Positions 23,020 through 35,587 of a stretch of 64,000 nt of DNA are shown in pieces. The translations under genes and the position numbers were made by a program. The first letter of the stretch is position 1, and every line of letters begins with the position of its first letter. The notes beneath the pieces were generated by a model. That model did no database searches. It was not told the DNA's origin and was given only the letters and a program-made list of their open reading frames with translations. The DNA comes from Marsupella aquatica (lineage: Eukaryota > Marchantiophyta), in assembly GCA_973895155.1 (NCBI GenBank), contig OZ316892.1:25048001-25112000 (forward strand), read 5' to 3'.

Positions 23020-25577
23020 GCAGAATGGTTTTGAAGCACAATTCATACCTTGATAATAGATGTAGCCTCCGTATAAATTATGTATGATGGGATAGATTGA
23101 GCTCAACACATGATGCCTCCGATGGCAGTTTATGTAACATGATATGGTGGAATCAAGTCACACGCCACGATTGATTTTCTCAAAAGCCAACTGTAAGGGA
23201 GTTTTGAAACGGAATGCTTCGACCATTCCTCAAATGATTAGCACAGTTTTCAAGAGTGATAAGAGGTAGTTCTGAATTTCTCCTCTGCGTTTTTTGTTGT
23301 GCTTATTTGGGCCATTTTCAATAAATTTTCCTCTCGATTCTGATTGCCGCGAAATCAGAAACAACAAGACAGCATAGACCGCAAGATTTAGAGCTAGGAA
23401 AGCACATACCGTACAAGCCAAGCTATGGTACTTGTGGTATTCATATGGTATTTGTGGACGGAACGCTCAAGTTGATAGGGTAATAGTGAGGAAGAACCGC
23501 TTGACTCAGTCCAGTATGTACCTTCGGTGGCCACACTTAAACCTACCAACTCTATGGACGCTCGACTCCTGAACCAATTTTCCCTACCAAAGAATCTATT
23601 GGCGATCATTCTGATTTACGTTTCTCTGGTAAATTTCTTTGAGCGTTTGGTTGGAGTACGTGTTTGGAGAGACACAGTTGTGAAAAGCTTTTCTTTCAGC
23701 GTTTCTGATCGATGTCATTTCGCTCAGTTAGTTTCCGTGGGCGTTTGGGTGACGTTCAAATCTGATCGTACCGTTTTTTTGTGAAATAATGTCTTAAAAG
23801 TGTCTTGCCTCTTGACTACGCCTGTAATTTACGTTCATGCTTTGTTGGAGGCTGATTGTCAATGGGTCGCGATCCGATGCAAGCAAAGGAAGGCTGCATT
23901 TTAACCTGCTGGATTCTGGACTGATTGAGTCAAGAAATTCATTGAATTCTCTTGATCACTGCTCTATCGTTTGCACTGTCGTTCAGGCACTTTCGACAAA
24001 GCTGCAGTAGATGAGTATTATGGGAAATGAGCAGTTCGTGGTATACACTGGGAGATGACATTGAAGTCTAGTCGACCTCTGACTAGCTACGAAAGGTTGA
24101 TAATAGTGGCGTGACCGTTTAGCCAAATTTTGCAATTTGCATCATCTACAAGTAGACTGGGTTGATATCTTGAAAAGTGATGTCCCAAATTGTCCAAGCT
24201 ATGCCCGAAGAGCATGGAAGGCAGACGAGCTGAGAGTCAAATGAACTTTCTGAGTTGCTTAGGCTTGATTTTGCACAATTAAGACACAGCAGGTGGCTGT
24301 GGGTGAGGATCTTGGGAGGCATCTGGAACGCATAACGTTTCAATTATTTATAAATTGACTTCCTCTTTTACTTCAGAATCATGTCCTGGCCTTGGGAGTA
24401 GTTTGTCGTTGTTAATTTGTTCCCACTGAAGGGACCGTGTCAGGCCATGTTTTCTTTGTAAATTACAGTACAACCTATGTCTTGTGTAATTATACGTTTC
24501 GATAGACTTTGCCGTTACCAACGCATGCCAGCTCTGACTAGAATGATGATCGGTTCCATATATCAAACCTGCTGATTTTGATTAAATTTCTGTTCCCCAC
24601 TTAGAATTAGAGGAAATTGGAACAGTCATTTGACCTCAGACAGCGCACAACTCCCTAATCCTTAAAAACAAGTATTTAGATGCACGTTAGCGTAGAAGCT
24701 CATTCATCGCATCCAATTCATTGCATACGAAGTCCATTGTCGCAGACATGATTACTCTCCAAGATCAGGTTTACATCGTCAGAGAGGAACATGATTTCTC
24801 AATAAGAGAGACCAATAAGTATAAATTATGGTTGATGCTGGCTACTTGAACAAAGTGTCACAATTTGAGAGTGGGTGCAATATAGTATATCCAATACTTT
24901 ATAAAAATTAAGCTTACATGTGAAGCTGGAGTTGAGATCCGGTACTTAGCTAGAGGGTCCATCAGGTCATGTTACAGTTTTCAACAAAAAGCAAGAGATT
25001 CATCAGTGGCCTCCTCCGCAATGCTGCACGTTTTATAACTCACACTTCCTACTTACAAGGTGGTCGGGCATCAAACATCAAAGCATGCTTTTGTATGTAC
25101 TTAGAAATCTTTCTAGTCTCCTGTGTAGCTCACTCCAATCTGTTCAGTGTGGGCTTCGCTGTCATGCTTTCTGTCATGAGTGAGTTTATTCTCACACATT
25201 AAAGCAAGCGAACAGCTATATTAGCCAGACACTATACGTGACCTGCTGGCACAAGTTAATTGAAGGGCCCCTGTTGAGCAAAGTCTATGGTCATGGATTC
25301 ATAAACTAAAATATCGCAACATGCTCGATCGATATGTCATGGTTATGCTAGCTCTAGTTGCCAATCCCAGGTCCAAAAATCCATGTAATCCGTGGTTGGT
25401 GGACACACAAACAGGTTGAAAGGTTCATGAAGCACCAGCAGCCTTTGTGTGATGTCAACACGGTAGGATCGAATCTAGCAAGGTCATAATCGTTCCACTG
25501 AGCCCAGTTTTCTCCATTGTCAAAGTCATTGCCGAAAAGTATTGGAAGTTGAAATCGCTTTGATAGGCTCAGACAGA
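23020..25577. other. Intergenic between MBL and PAR1 genes
   Basis: Both flanking genes end here (convergent orientation), so the interval holds two 3' flanks. I see no reading frame with family features on either strand and no clear repeat. Confidence 0.5.
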
Positions 25578-27717
25578 TTAAGTGCTGAACGCTGGAGTTG
25601 GGACTGGAGATATGGAAACTTTAGGAGAAGGGGGGGCGGGAGGAACACCGTAGGCAGGGGATGATAGGGGCGAAGGAGTCCCAACGGAAGCAAGCGTCGA
25701 CGACCAGAGCCGACTGCCTGTTTCACCTCCTTCCAGACCTCTTTGTGCAACCACTGGCTCGTCGATGAGGCGACGAGCTTTGAATTTCTGCTCGTTGCAG
25801 AGGCGCGGCAAGTACACTCCTGCATACATGCAACATTCATACCGTCAAGTTTATTTTCCGAACATCAAATACCTAACGATACTTCAGAGCTTCTCTGTGA
25901 GATATAATGAATTTTGACCTCGAATGATGTCTATTCGCCAAGTCATTTGAGCAACAGTATGCGTACAGCCAGAAAACTGTATTGCATTGAAGAGCTACTA
26001 GAGTACTGAAATTGTTCCAGCCTTGAGAACAAGTTCGGGTACACGTCTCTGACTCTGCATTTGGCGTTAACTTGCAGGAACCTGCACGCATGATGCGTCG
26101 TTCCCTATAGTAGCTTTGTTGGCTGTCAAACGCTTTGATTCCATCCCCATCATGGTGACATTTTCACATGATGGCAATTGCAAGTTGACTATTAATTTAT
26201 AATGATGTTTTAGTCTATATGCATGACTTGCACAGGTCCCATGAGTGACCTGTGTTAATCGCCTGAAATATATATACTGCCTACCTACCTGCTGTGCATC
26301 TTCAATCTGAACCAAATAGTGGATCTAACAAAAGAAAAATCTGATGAGAATCCCAAGACCCGCGCGCGCGCATCTAAGATTGTGGGTCCGGGTCCCCGGT
26401 CCATGCAAGTGCTTGGAGATGATCTCAGTCCACTATGAGGCTAGAGCTACAGAATGCATGGATTGCTCACGGGGTTGCTCAACCGTCATTACAGCCAAGC
26501 AAATTAAGGTTGAATTCACTCTCAAAGCATGTTGATTTTAACCCACTAGTAATTCAAGTCAGAAGATGTACGTCGGACCCGGCCATTTTGTGGTCATGGA
26601 AAACAGTCCTATGATATTACGCAGATAGAGAGGATATAGATTTAAGGTGAAAATTGATATTCCTATAAATTAGCTGTTGTGGGTGGTAAGTGCTCATTTG
26701 TTCTGTACCTTCTCCTGCAGCAAGCTTATAATATATATCAACGATATTGGGGCAATTGTTTTGGCACTCCGACGAGCATAGTTTGTCTCTAAAGCCTGAT
26801 TCAACGAGTGAATCCGTGGAAAGCCCGTACGTTTCTCTCTCTACACCACAGGCTTGGATGCATTCATCGGACTCGATCCATTCTGCTGACCTTTCTGCCA
26901 TTATCACTGATGTCTACGTAACACACACATGAAAGTCAATTAGCACTTTTCGTTTTCAGAAATCACTGCCACGTAATTTCTTTCGCTTTGTATATCTTAT
27001 TACAAACTAATCTTCCACTACAGCAGACTGACCAGATGTAATCACGATTATGACATTGTGCATGCTAATCGCTTGCTCTTGTGAAAACTGTAAATCGCTG
27101 GAAAGCAATTAGCATTTTTATTTCAAATTAGTTTTAGTTTTGTTTCAAATTAGTTTTGTTTATAGCTGGGTTGTGATCCATGGCTCCAATCTATATATAT
27201 GGACAGATAAGAGCTCGATAAGTGAAGTACTTGACAGCTTGGTATGGTTTTCCCGTTCGTAAGAGTGGACTTCTCAAGTACACAACGTGCACCCGCGGAC
27301 GATACTGAAAATGCGCATTCTAGAGCAGTCAATTCTTCGCACTCCAAGATACCTGCACATAATCACAAACACCCCCACAATATAACAGCCCAAGATATGA
27401 ACCCTCAAATTATGATCCAACCAAAAACATGTGAATTCTCACGCATTACAATTTGGCTTGATCTGCTTGATCAGTCGACTACTAGGAATTCAATGCCAAG
27501 GATAACGAATGTACTAACAGCCCGGCCCGTGTCTCCTGGTCTATCATCTACAGTAGTTGAAAAACCACTCACTCATTCTCTCTCTACTCTGAGAATGTAA
27601 AGTAACTTGCAAACAAAGCATGACGATACCTCCATATGTGCTGAGAACAGCTTGAGATCTCAAAAGAAGGACAACAGCAGCCAACAGCATCGCTGCAACA
27701 CTTCTCAGAATTGCCAT
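25578..27717 (-). CDS. PAR1 (photoassimilate-responsive protein 1) family secreted protein
   Basis: Predicted 218-residue plant PAR1-family protein. Exons in transcript order: 27717-27630, 27352-27231, 26913-26709, 25819-25578; GT-AG introns, consistent phases. Residues 1 to about 26 form a signal peptide (MAILRS then a Leu/Ala/Val-rich core ending near QAVLS). The Cys-rich PAR1 domain follows, with ECEEL, CAFSVSSAGARCVLEKS, SDECIQACGVERETYG, KLCSSECQNNCPNIVDIYY and AAGEGVYLPRLC, matching the family in order and spacing. The last ~55 residues are Pro/Ser-rich (SPLSSPAYGVPPAPPSP), also a family trait. The protein is probably secreted or apoplastic. Family members were first described as induced by sugar accumulation; biochemical role is unknown. 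An in-frame ATG seven codons upstream (27738) is an alternative start, but 27717 gives the cleaner signal peptide. Confidence 0.92.
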
Positions 27718-28794
27718 CTCAGATCGCTCACGGATCAAGCCGCTTAATCTAATTATTAGTTGGGTTTTTTTTGGTATCGATCTGAAGTTCTGAGATCTAT
27801 TGGGAGTCCATCTTCCCCGTAATTAACACCAACCTGCATTGTGCATCACATCAACAACAAATCACCGACCTAGCAACTTCAGCGAAAACGAGAAGTCAAT
27901 CAGATCATCACGCATCCGAATTACTGATTCAATTCCAAAGCAAATTACTGTACAAGTGTTCAGCTTGACGAGTGTTGGGTGGATGGAACTTAAAAGTTCA
28001 ATAGCTCTAGAATATTACTAAGGTGTGATTTTGATTTGATTGATCCAGAAGGACAAATTCAATGCGTGCATAACATCTGCGCGTATCAATTCATGAACTG
28101 ACCTTGCACACTGAGTGCTGTTGGGAGCAAGCAGTTGCATTTGGGAACGGGATGACCAATGCTTCTAGAATTTAAGTTGTGATCCCCGGTGTGATCTCGA
28201 TTCGATTGATCAGGAAGTCCGACGAGTTCGTGTATGCACATGAGATACGAGTGAACTTATGAAGACTTGAATTGAATTGATTTTGGGAGAACCTGGATCG
28301 AAATTATAATGTGGGCAGCAGTTAGATTTAGACGAAGGCGGGGGATGGGGGCAAACTGTGGGGCTATGGCAAGGGGGAATACAGGAAGTTACAACTGATT
28401 CAGATGGACATGGACCAGTGAAGTCCGCCAAACCTGACAGCCGAACCTGCTGGCTTGGAATTCCCCCCCTACCTCTTATCTCAGCCGCCGATTTGGCCAG
28501 CTTTTAGAATCTGTGGAGATTCTCACCCGCTGCTTCGGTTGGTCTGGTGGTCGAGGCCCCACGAGTTTGTTGGTTTGCATGATTTGTGATTAATCTGGGC
28601 CGTCAAACGGGAGGATCATGGACGGCAGGAGACCTGATAAAATGTGTAGAAGTTGTTGCCCCCTTCAGACATCAGTGTCTTTGGTTGTTGTTATATGGAG
28701 GAATTTTTCTGGCAACTGGAGTTTTGGCTCCTTGATTGATTGGGGTATTGATTAGTTAATTTGTTTACTCTCTCTTTCATTGGGTCTCCCATCG

Positions 28795-28990
28795 GGGCTC
28801 ATGCTTGTGGGATTGTGTCTCCTGGTTAGGTGCATCTGGGTTTTTTTGCAGATGTGGGATTTTGTCTCCTGGGGTTAAGTGCGTTTTTTCCCCTGTGATG
28901 GGATAAATTGTCTCCTGGTCAGGTGTGTGTTTGTGTATTGGCAGTGATGTAATATGCATATATAGTGTGTACTGTAGGGTTCTCCTGGTG
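28795..28990. repeat. Four imperfect TGTCTCCTGG units
   Basis: Units built around 'tgtctcctgg' followed by 'taggtgc', 'taagtgc' or 'caggtgt' recur at roughly 28817, 28866 and 28909, with a shorter relative near 28979. Spacing is about 45-70 bp. Non-coding. Confidence 0.55.
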
Positions 28991-29919
28991 GGGGTGCTCT
29001 TATGGGGGTGCTCGTATGCAGGTTTTTTTGGTGTCATAAATTTGCTAGATTCCTTCTTGATAGGTACTGACCATTTTTTTGGCTGAAACTGACTATGGCT
29101 TAAATCTACTTTGGCCCAAATTGGCTATAATTTATTTGTCTTCCATTAGCAGTTTTCCATTTTGTCATAGATCTCATTAGCCAGAATCTACTGGTTATCC
29201 TTAAATCTAGGGAGATTTGATGGTTGGAACTTGATATAAGAAAATTAGGTAAAGAAAATTTGTAACATCTTCTCCTTCACACGAGGTCACCATGCTAAAA
29301 TAAAATAAACCCTGTGGTTACCCTTAAGTCTCCCCTGTCCTTCTTACAATGCTCCTACTTAGTTCACCAAATCTTCTGCCATAGCTTGCTTGCAAAGTCA
29401 TTTGCCTCCTGGTCAATCCTTACCAGCAAAAATTCTTGCTGGACAGTGAAAACAGACCTTGGGTGCCCAAGAAATTGCCAGCCCTCCAGAAAATTGGTGT
29501 CATGATATCACCACCCCTCCTTCATGAGGGAAGCCAATGAGTTGTCTCCATAGTGGCAACATGCCTCAGACCTTAGAGAATCATAGTGACATGTGCAGTT
29601 ACATGTCTAGAAAGCTATGGCCAATGTTTGGTGTTAATATATAGCGAACTTTTTCTTTTGGTCATGGACACACCCTAAACTGGGTGGACCAAACATCTCT
29701 AAGTCAAGATACATTATATGTTGTACACCGGTTATTGACCCCCATGGGAACTTTCTTTTAAAATCCTTGGATGCACGTGCAGTCACATCAGCACTATTGG
29801 TCACAAACAATAACCAATAACAGATTTGTTATGCAAAAAGTACCAAACAAGACTATGTATAGTGAAGTACGGGGGTGCAGGGCAATTATTTACTTGGGCC
29901 CCCCTTGAGACTTGTCAAT

Positions 29920-30235
29920 CTCTCATCACGATTGGATCCACCTCTCAATTTATTGATTATGCTATTAAATTTTGCTCTTAAATTCCTCTCATGTCCTTCC
30001 CTTCTTGTTCTTGACTTGCCACTCTCTCATCACGATTGGATCCACCTCTCATGCAATTTATTGATTATGCTATTAAATTTTGCTCTTGAATTCCTCTCAT
30101 GTCCTTCCCTTCTTGATCTTGACTTGCCAATCTCTCATCACGGTTGAATCCACCTCTCAATTTATTGATTATCCTATTAAATTTTGCTCTTGAGTTCCTT
30201 TCATGTCCTTGCCCTCTTGATCTTGCCTTCCTTTC
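29920..30235. repeat. Three-unit tandem array, ~104-108 bp period
   Basis: Units containing CAATTTATTGATTATGCTAT begin near 29946, 30054 and 30158. They continue through 'aaattttgctctt', 'cctctcatgtccttcc' and 'ttgacttgcca', then the GGATCCACCTCTC junction. The first spacing is longer because of a 4-bp TGCA insertion. The array is read through by an apparent ORF, which I regard as accidental. Confidence 0.85.
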
Positions 30236-30833
30236 ACGGCCCTCTCCACACTGGCCAGATGTAAAGCAAAACCCAACTGCCCATGTCCACAACTCACTCC
30301 ATGGCCATCTGACCCCACCCTACATATGTTCCATCTTTCTTCCACCGTTTTGCTCTCCTTGTGCCCACCCTGACTCCTCAACTCCTGGCTCCAAACTCCT
30401 CCACGGGCCTGTCCAGCACCACAAGCCCTCTCCAAGTCATGCAGGGGGGTGGGGAAGGAAAAGGGAAAAAACAAGGAGGAAGGAAAAAAATTAAAAAGAG
30501 GTAAGGGAGAAAATTAAGGATGTAATAAAATAAAGGTCATCTAATTTATGTGACCCATGAGAGAGAAGCCATTAGTGGGCTTGCCTGGCTTTGCCCAACA
30601 CACTACTTGACTTGCCATGTGTCTATATTACTAATGCCCTAGCTCTCATGTTAGGGCTCGCCTAACCCTTTTTTAAGAGCAACATCTCCTACAAGTATGT
30701 ATTTTTACTTATGGATTTCAAGGAGGGTCATGCAAGTTTGACCAAAAATGTTGTATATGATGAGGGTCTTTATTGAGAATGAATACAGTTTGCATGAGTG
30801 TGGTACAATCTCTTCAACATGTTCTCACAAGCT

Positions 30834-32601
30834 CAATACTCGTGCGTTGCACAAAAGATGCCGTGTCGGCCAAGATTTGGTTGAGAAAAAAAATGTTGTG
30901 TCGGCCAAGAGGTCGTTGAGAACAAAGATGTTGTGTCGGCCAAGATGTCGCTGAGAAAAAAGATGTCATGTTTGCTAAGAAGTCATTGAGAAAAGGATGT
31001 CGTGTCGGCCAAGATGTCCTTGTGGAAAAAGATATTGTGTCGGCCAATATTTCGTTGAAAAAAAAGATATCGTGTTGCCCAAGACATCATTGAGAAAAAA
31101 ATATTGTGTCGCCCAAGGTGTTCTTAAGAAAAAATGTCGTGTTGCCCAAGATGTTGTGAAGAAAACCCGTGCGTTGCACAAAAGATGTAGTTAAAAAAAG
31201 TAGAGCTGCCAAAGATGCCGTGAAGTAAAAAGATTTAGTGTCGCCAAAGATGACGCAAAGTAAAAAGATGGCGTTAAAAAAAGCCGTGGAGTAAAAAGAT
31301 GTTGTTCAGAAAAAAAGGAGTCGTGTCTCCAAAGATGTCATGGAGTAAAAAAAAATTGTCAAGTAAAAAGATGTCATTATGTGAAAGATATTGCCAAGTA
31401 AAAAGATGTTGTTCAGAAAAAAAGGAGTCGTGTCTCCAAAGATGTCATGGAGTAAAAAAATATTGTCAAGTAAAAAGATGTCGGGGCGCCAAAGATGTTG
31501 TTATGTCAAAGATATCATCAAGCAAAAAGAAATCGTGTTGTCAAAGTTGTTGTGAAGTAAAACGTATGTCATCAAGTAAAAGATGTTTTCAAGTAAAAAG
31601 TGTTGTTATAATGTCAAAGATGTCGCCAAGTAAAACTATGTCGGGACTCCAAAGCTATCGTCAAGTAAAAAAATGTCATCAGTCATAGATGTTGTGAAGT
31701 AAAATATGTCCTTGCATTAAATATCATTAAGGAAAAGATGTGCAAAAAATGCCAATAAATTTCTTGCTCAAAAGATGTCATTAAGTAAAAAATATCATTG
31801 CCCAAAACATGTCTAAGTAATAAAAGATATAATTAACCAAAAATTGTTATCTAGTAAAAGATGTCATGGGGCAAAAAATGAGTGACAACAACCACAAAGT
31901 ATCACCAGCTAAAAATTATTTTTGTCTTTTGAATTTTTCATTTTTTTATCCCACACCCCACCCCTCTCTTTTACCGCTTTTGTACTATTTTTTGGTTTTG
32001 ATAATTTTTATTACAGTATGTAACATTTGTAATCAATCTTATGACATAGATTATCATGGGGGGTATAGGACTATACATAGATGGTCCATAAAGTACTCAT
32101 TATTGTGTATTGTCATTCCTGGCATTCCCCTCTATTTATTGTTTGGAAAACGTGTCACTCTTTACTTCACACCAAATATAATATAATTTTGGTTTATTCT
32201 TTCTCTTGGTCATATTCTTTAAATTTTGTGCCCTTCAAATTCAAATGATCACCACGCTATAAAAAAGCGCAACTATTTATTATAGAAGTTAATATTTGTA
32301 TTTAAATATCTTACATAATTTATCTTTATTAACTTTGTCTCCTTGGTCAATTGGACATCTATTTTTCACTTGGACATGTTTTTTCTTCCAGACATGTTTT
32401 CTTTTTCTTGACATCTTTTCCTCTCCTCAACATCTATTGTTCATTTTCACATTTTTTCTCCTTGACATCTTATTTTATTTTGACATCTTTTTCTTTCCTC
32501 AACCTTTTTTTCTCACCTTGAAATATATTTTTCCTAGACATCTATTTCTCCTTGACATTTATTTTTCACCTAGAAATCTTATGTGCAATGCTCGAGCATT
32601 G
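30834..32601. mobile_element. Foldback-like element with minisatellite arms
   Basis: The ends are inverted relatives. The left end reads CAATACTCGTGCGTTGCACA (30834 on). The right end, read inward on the minus strand from 32601, is CAATGCTCGAGCATTGCACA. From the left, about 1 kb consists of repeats of an AAAGATGTCGTG-type unit of about 30-36 bp (30855-31880). From the right, about 250 bp consist of the complementary GACATCTTTTTC-type units (32345-32585). The arms can therefore pair imperfectly around a roughly 450-bp centre. An internal copy of the terminal GTGCGTTGCACAAAAGATG sits near 31169. No transposase frame is present and no clear target duplication was found. It resembles foldback elements, whose long inverted arms are built from subrepeats. 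Confidence 0.65.
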
Positions 32602-34517
32602 GGCTATATATACATATTATGGTTTCAGATATCTCTCATCATATACACGCGAGTTGATATAAAATCGCCCTACACCTAGTAGAAGTTCACCGTACTTTCT
32701 TCATCCTATAGATAATAAGCCCTAGACCTAGTACAGTACTTTCTATAAATAATAAATATTCAGTAAAAACATAAAAGAAGAAATATGTTGAGAAGCATGA
32801 GAAAATATAGCTCACGGAACCGGGGCCACGGTCACGTCATGCGATCGGCAGTCTATCTTGCCTACTGTAAAGCGCAGCTCTTGCATTGAACTCGCATGAT
32901 CCAGTCCCTCATCATCATCTCCCGCTGGCAGCACCTACGGCCATCACATCCTCCCTCAAAAACTAATACACCATTCTAGCCGTTCGATCTCCGTGCATCA
33001 CATACTAACTGACTGCACCCTTGGAAGTCTCCCGAACGTCCAGTCCGTCCGCCGTCCGTATCCTCGGCTAGAGATATCGATGGCCCACGTATCCCCTAAG
33101 TTCATCAGGTATCTCCACAGTCGTTAGATCCTAGCGTCACATTTAATAGTGGACGGCGAGTTCTTTCGGTCCTAGGCGATCAATATCAGCTTTGGTGAGT
33201 CACCGTTATTAATTCGTCGGCGTACCGTCGCCGCCGACGTACCGGGAGTATCGTCGTCGATACATCGACGGTATTAATTCTCACATTACGTATATTAAAT
33301 TTACAGATACTCCCCCGCCCTTTCCCGCTTTTTACTGCCCAGCGGCAATTTGTATTTTCTAACGAGTCGTTGCGGTTGTGCTCGAGCACTTGGAGCGGAG
33401 GTCATTTCTCGGACCGAACGAGTCGGCAGTGCTTGGTTTACAGACTTTCATGTGCTTTTTGACGTCTCGGACCGAACGAATCGGCAGTCCTTGATTTATA
33501 CACTTTCATTTGCTTTTCGACGGAGAGGAGGGGAGAGGAGAGGAAAGGAGAGAGCGAGGTCACAAGGCATACGCAGCGTTGTAGGCGTCTAGCGCTTACG
33601 CAGGCCGGGCGCGTCTTTGATCTTCGTGTGTCCGTCATTCTGTCCTCCGGTGTTCTCGAGAAACATTCGTGCGGGCGCGATTCTCCGTGCGAAAGTTTTG
33701 CGTGTGTTTGAAGGACGGGATTTCATTAAACAACAGTTTCCTGGGGGTGCACAAACGAGATTGATCTCCGTCGCAGCGCATTGCATTGCATTGCAAGGGG
33801 TCGGTTGGCCAGCTACGTAGCCTACAGTGTTGTGATATGTGGAGCCGGGAGGGAGGAGTGGTCTATTGGTTTGAACAGATGGTTGCCCTGCATGCGGTCT
33901 TTCAGGATTTGAGTGTAGAGGAGAGATGTCCTGTTGGCGTGAAAATCCTGTTTCGACGTTCGAGCCGCGGGGCGCGTTAAAATGCTTGGAAGCTGCTGCT
34001 TCGTTAGTTTGTCGTCGGGATTGAGCCACAGTACTTCATGCCGTTTCGATCTAGTGGATTGATTCATTCGTTTTATGAAATATTATAGAGAAGTTTCAGA
34101 AGTGCATACTGGAGGAGAAAAGAGTAATTCGCTGTTGATGCACTGCCGCTGATTGGTGAGCTGGCTCCACCTCTGTCAAGCTCGAAATAGAGAGCAGGAA
34201 GCTTCAATGCCAACTAGAGGTCGAACTGTTTCTGGAGTAGTGGACTTCCAGTTTAGCGGGGAAAACATCCACGATCAATCGATCCTCCTCCGAGGAATCC
34301 AGGAGAAGAGATGAAATCTAGAGCAGTATAGTGCATTATTGTCGTCGAACTGCTGGCGTCTGCACGTTGCCTTCCTTCCCGACCTCCGGATCTCGCCTCA
34401 TTGCTCTCTGTACATGTAATCTGTTGAGAGAGGTCTAGTTGTGCGTCGAAGTACGTTCTTGTTTCACATGTTGCATTATTGTCGTGGATACTGGACTCGC
34501 GTAGACTCGAGGTGAAC
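32602..34517. other. Promoter and leader region of the tail-anchored protein gene
   Basis: No coding gene is supported. From about 32,800 the composition becomes richer in GC and CG dinucleotides (for example 33190-33250 and 33380-33800), as expected around a plant promoter and 5' leader. A GGACCGAACGA.TCGGCAGT segment is repeated near 33412 and 33470. A 146-codon minus-strand frame (33589-34029) shows no domain and is rejected. Several short upstream ATG frames precede 34518. Confidence 0.4.
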
Positions 34518-35587
34518 ATGAATGGAGACCGAGATGTAGTTCTTGTTTCGAGATCAGCCAATCTGCGGACTAGTCCATCTGCCTATCGGAAGTGTGCGAA
34601 GGGATGTAGTCCATCGAACCTCCCGGTTGCCAAGAGTTCTGTCTTCTCATCCTCGATATCAAAGGGACAAGGCATGAACGGTGGCCGACGCACAAGAAGC
34701 TCGATTTCAGAGACCTTGCTTGTGGCTATAGACAGTGAAAGAAAACGTGTGGTTGGAGGAAAGGTAAATTCAAATCACTCTTTGCTTGGATTGTTTGAGA
34801 GTTGGCCTGATTCTTTGCTGAATCTCCAGGTTTGTCGTGGTATTCAGCTTAGTGATGTCTAGTGCAAGAATGTGACGGTCGTCCTCAATTTAGCCGCTTT
34901 TGATTCTCGTGCCAATTCTGCTTCATGACAAATGACATGCAGCTTAACATAATATCTCCTGGTTGCTATACTTGGACGCAGACTCCTACTAAGCCGAGCA
35001 CTGTTCTGAGCTTCTCTACGACTAACGTCATAGTTCAAGCTGGCGCCAAGGACGATCAGCTGGACTTCCCGTTGATGCCTAGAAGTCCAGAAGAAGACTT
35101 GGAAAAGAGCAAGGGGTGTTCATTGTCCGATGAAGGCTTTTGCGAGCACGTTCCAGATTCACTTCGGCAACCTACTTGTTCAGAAAAAGTCAGTAAATGG
35201 CTGGAAGATTCCCAACAGAGCACAATGACCGACCTTAGTGATAATCACAGTGTACCCCCCGATGAAGATCCCGAGGTCAACAAGAGGGAAGAAGATCATG
35301 AGGTGACAGGAAGGGAAACTTGTAGTAAGGGAACACGAGTCTCAGAGGCTGAAGACTTCGACAACAGGAACCTGCCAGCGAACAATGTACCGGGAATTAT
35401 TCTCACAGCACAGTCTCCACTTAAATTCCCGGCCGATAAATTCAAAGGATTTAGCGGGCTATCTCTGGCGCGTCGTATAATAATCGGCCACCTCAAAGTA
35501 CTCATATGTCTTTCGGTTTTGTATCTGGGATTCCTTTTGCAGATAAGGCCAACTTCTTGGGAAAGCTATGAGCCACCTCCTACATGA
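34518..35587 (+). CDS. Predicted tail-anchored membrane protein of unknown family
   Basis: Two exons, 34518-34763 and 34943-35587, give 296 residues through a phase-0 GT-AG intron (donor after GGA AAG, acceptor ATGCAG). I do not recognise the family. The N-terminal ~85 residues are basic and Ser-rich (RRTRSSISETLLVAIDSERK). The middle is acidic and polar (DEDPEVNKREEDHEVTG) and probably disordered. One hydrophobic segment lies near the C-terminus (about residues 262-283, LKVLICLSVLYLGFLLQI), preceded by RR and followed by about 14 residues. No signal peptide is visible, so a tail-anchored protein facing the cytosol is the simplest reading. The ATG at 34518 was chosen as the first Met of the exon's open frame; upstream ATGs in the leader could regulate translation. 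Confidence 0.6.

Larger units (their letters stand above)
27718..30833. other. Repeat-rich intergenic DNA
   Basis: No gene is supported. The interval contains the PAR1 promoter side, a TGTCTCCTGG-containing repeat cluster (28795-28990), a three-unit tandem array (29920-30235) and otherwise AT-rich DNA. Short frames over 28777-29037 and 29875-30494 merely read through the repeats. Confidence 0.5.

Noticed and set aside
29875-30494. Repeat-containing open frames on both strands
   Set aside because: They arise from the 104-bp tandem array whose period preserves frame only in part; no domain is present.
30748-31688. Several open frames of 65-129 codons within the foldback arm
   Set aside because: They only translate the AAGATGTC-type minisatellite and are rich in Lys, Ser, Cys and Val because of the repeat.
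33589-34029. 146-codon minus-strand frame
   Set aside because: It sits in CpG-rich promoter/leader DNA of the plus-strand gene and has no recognisable domain.
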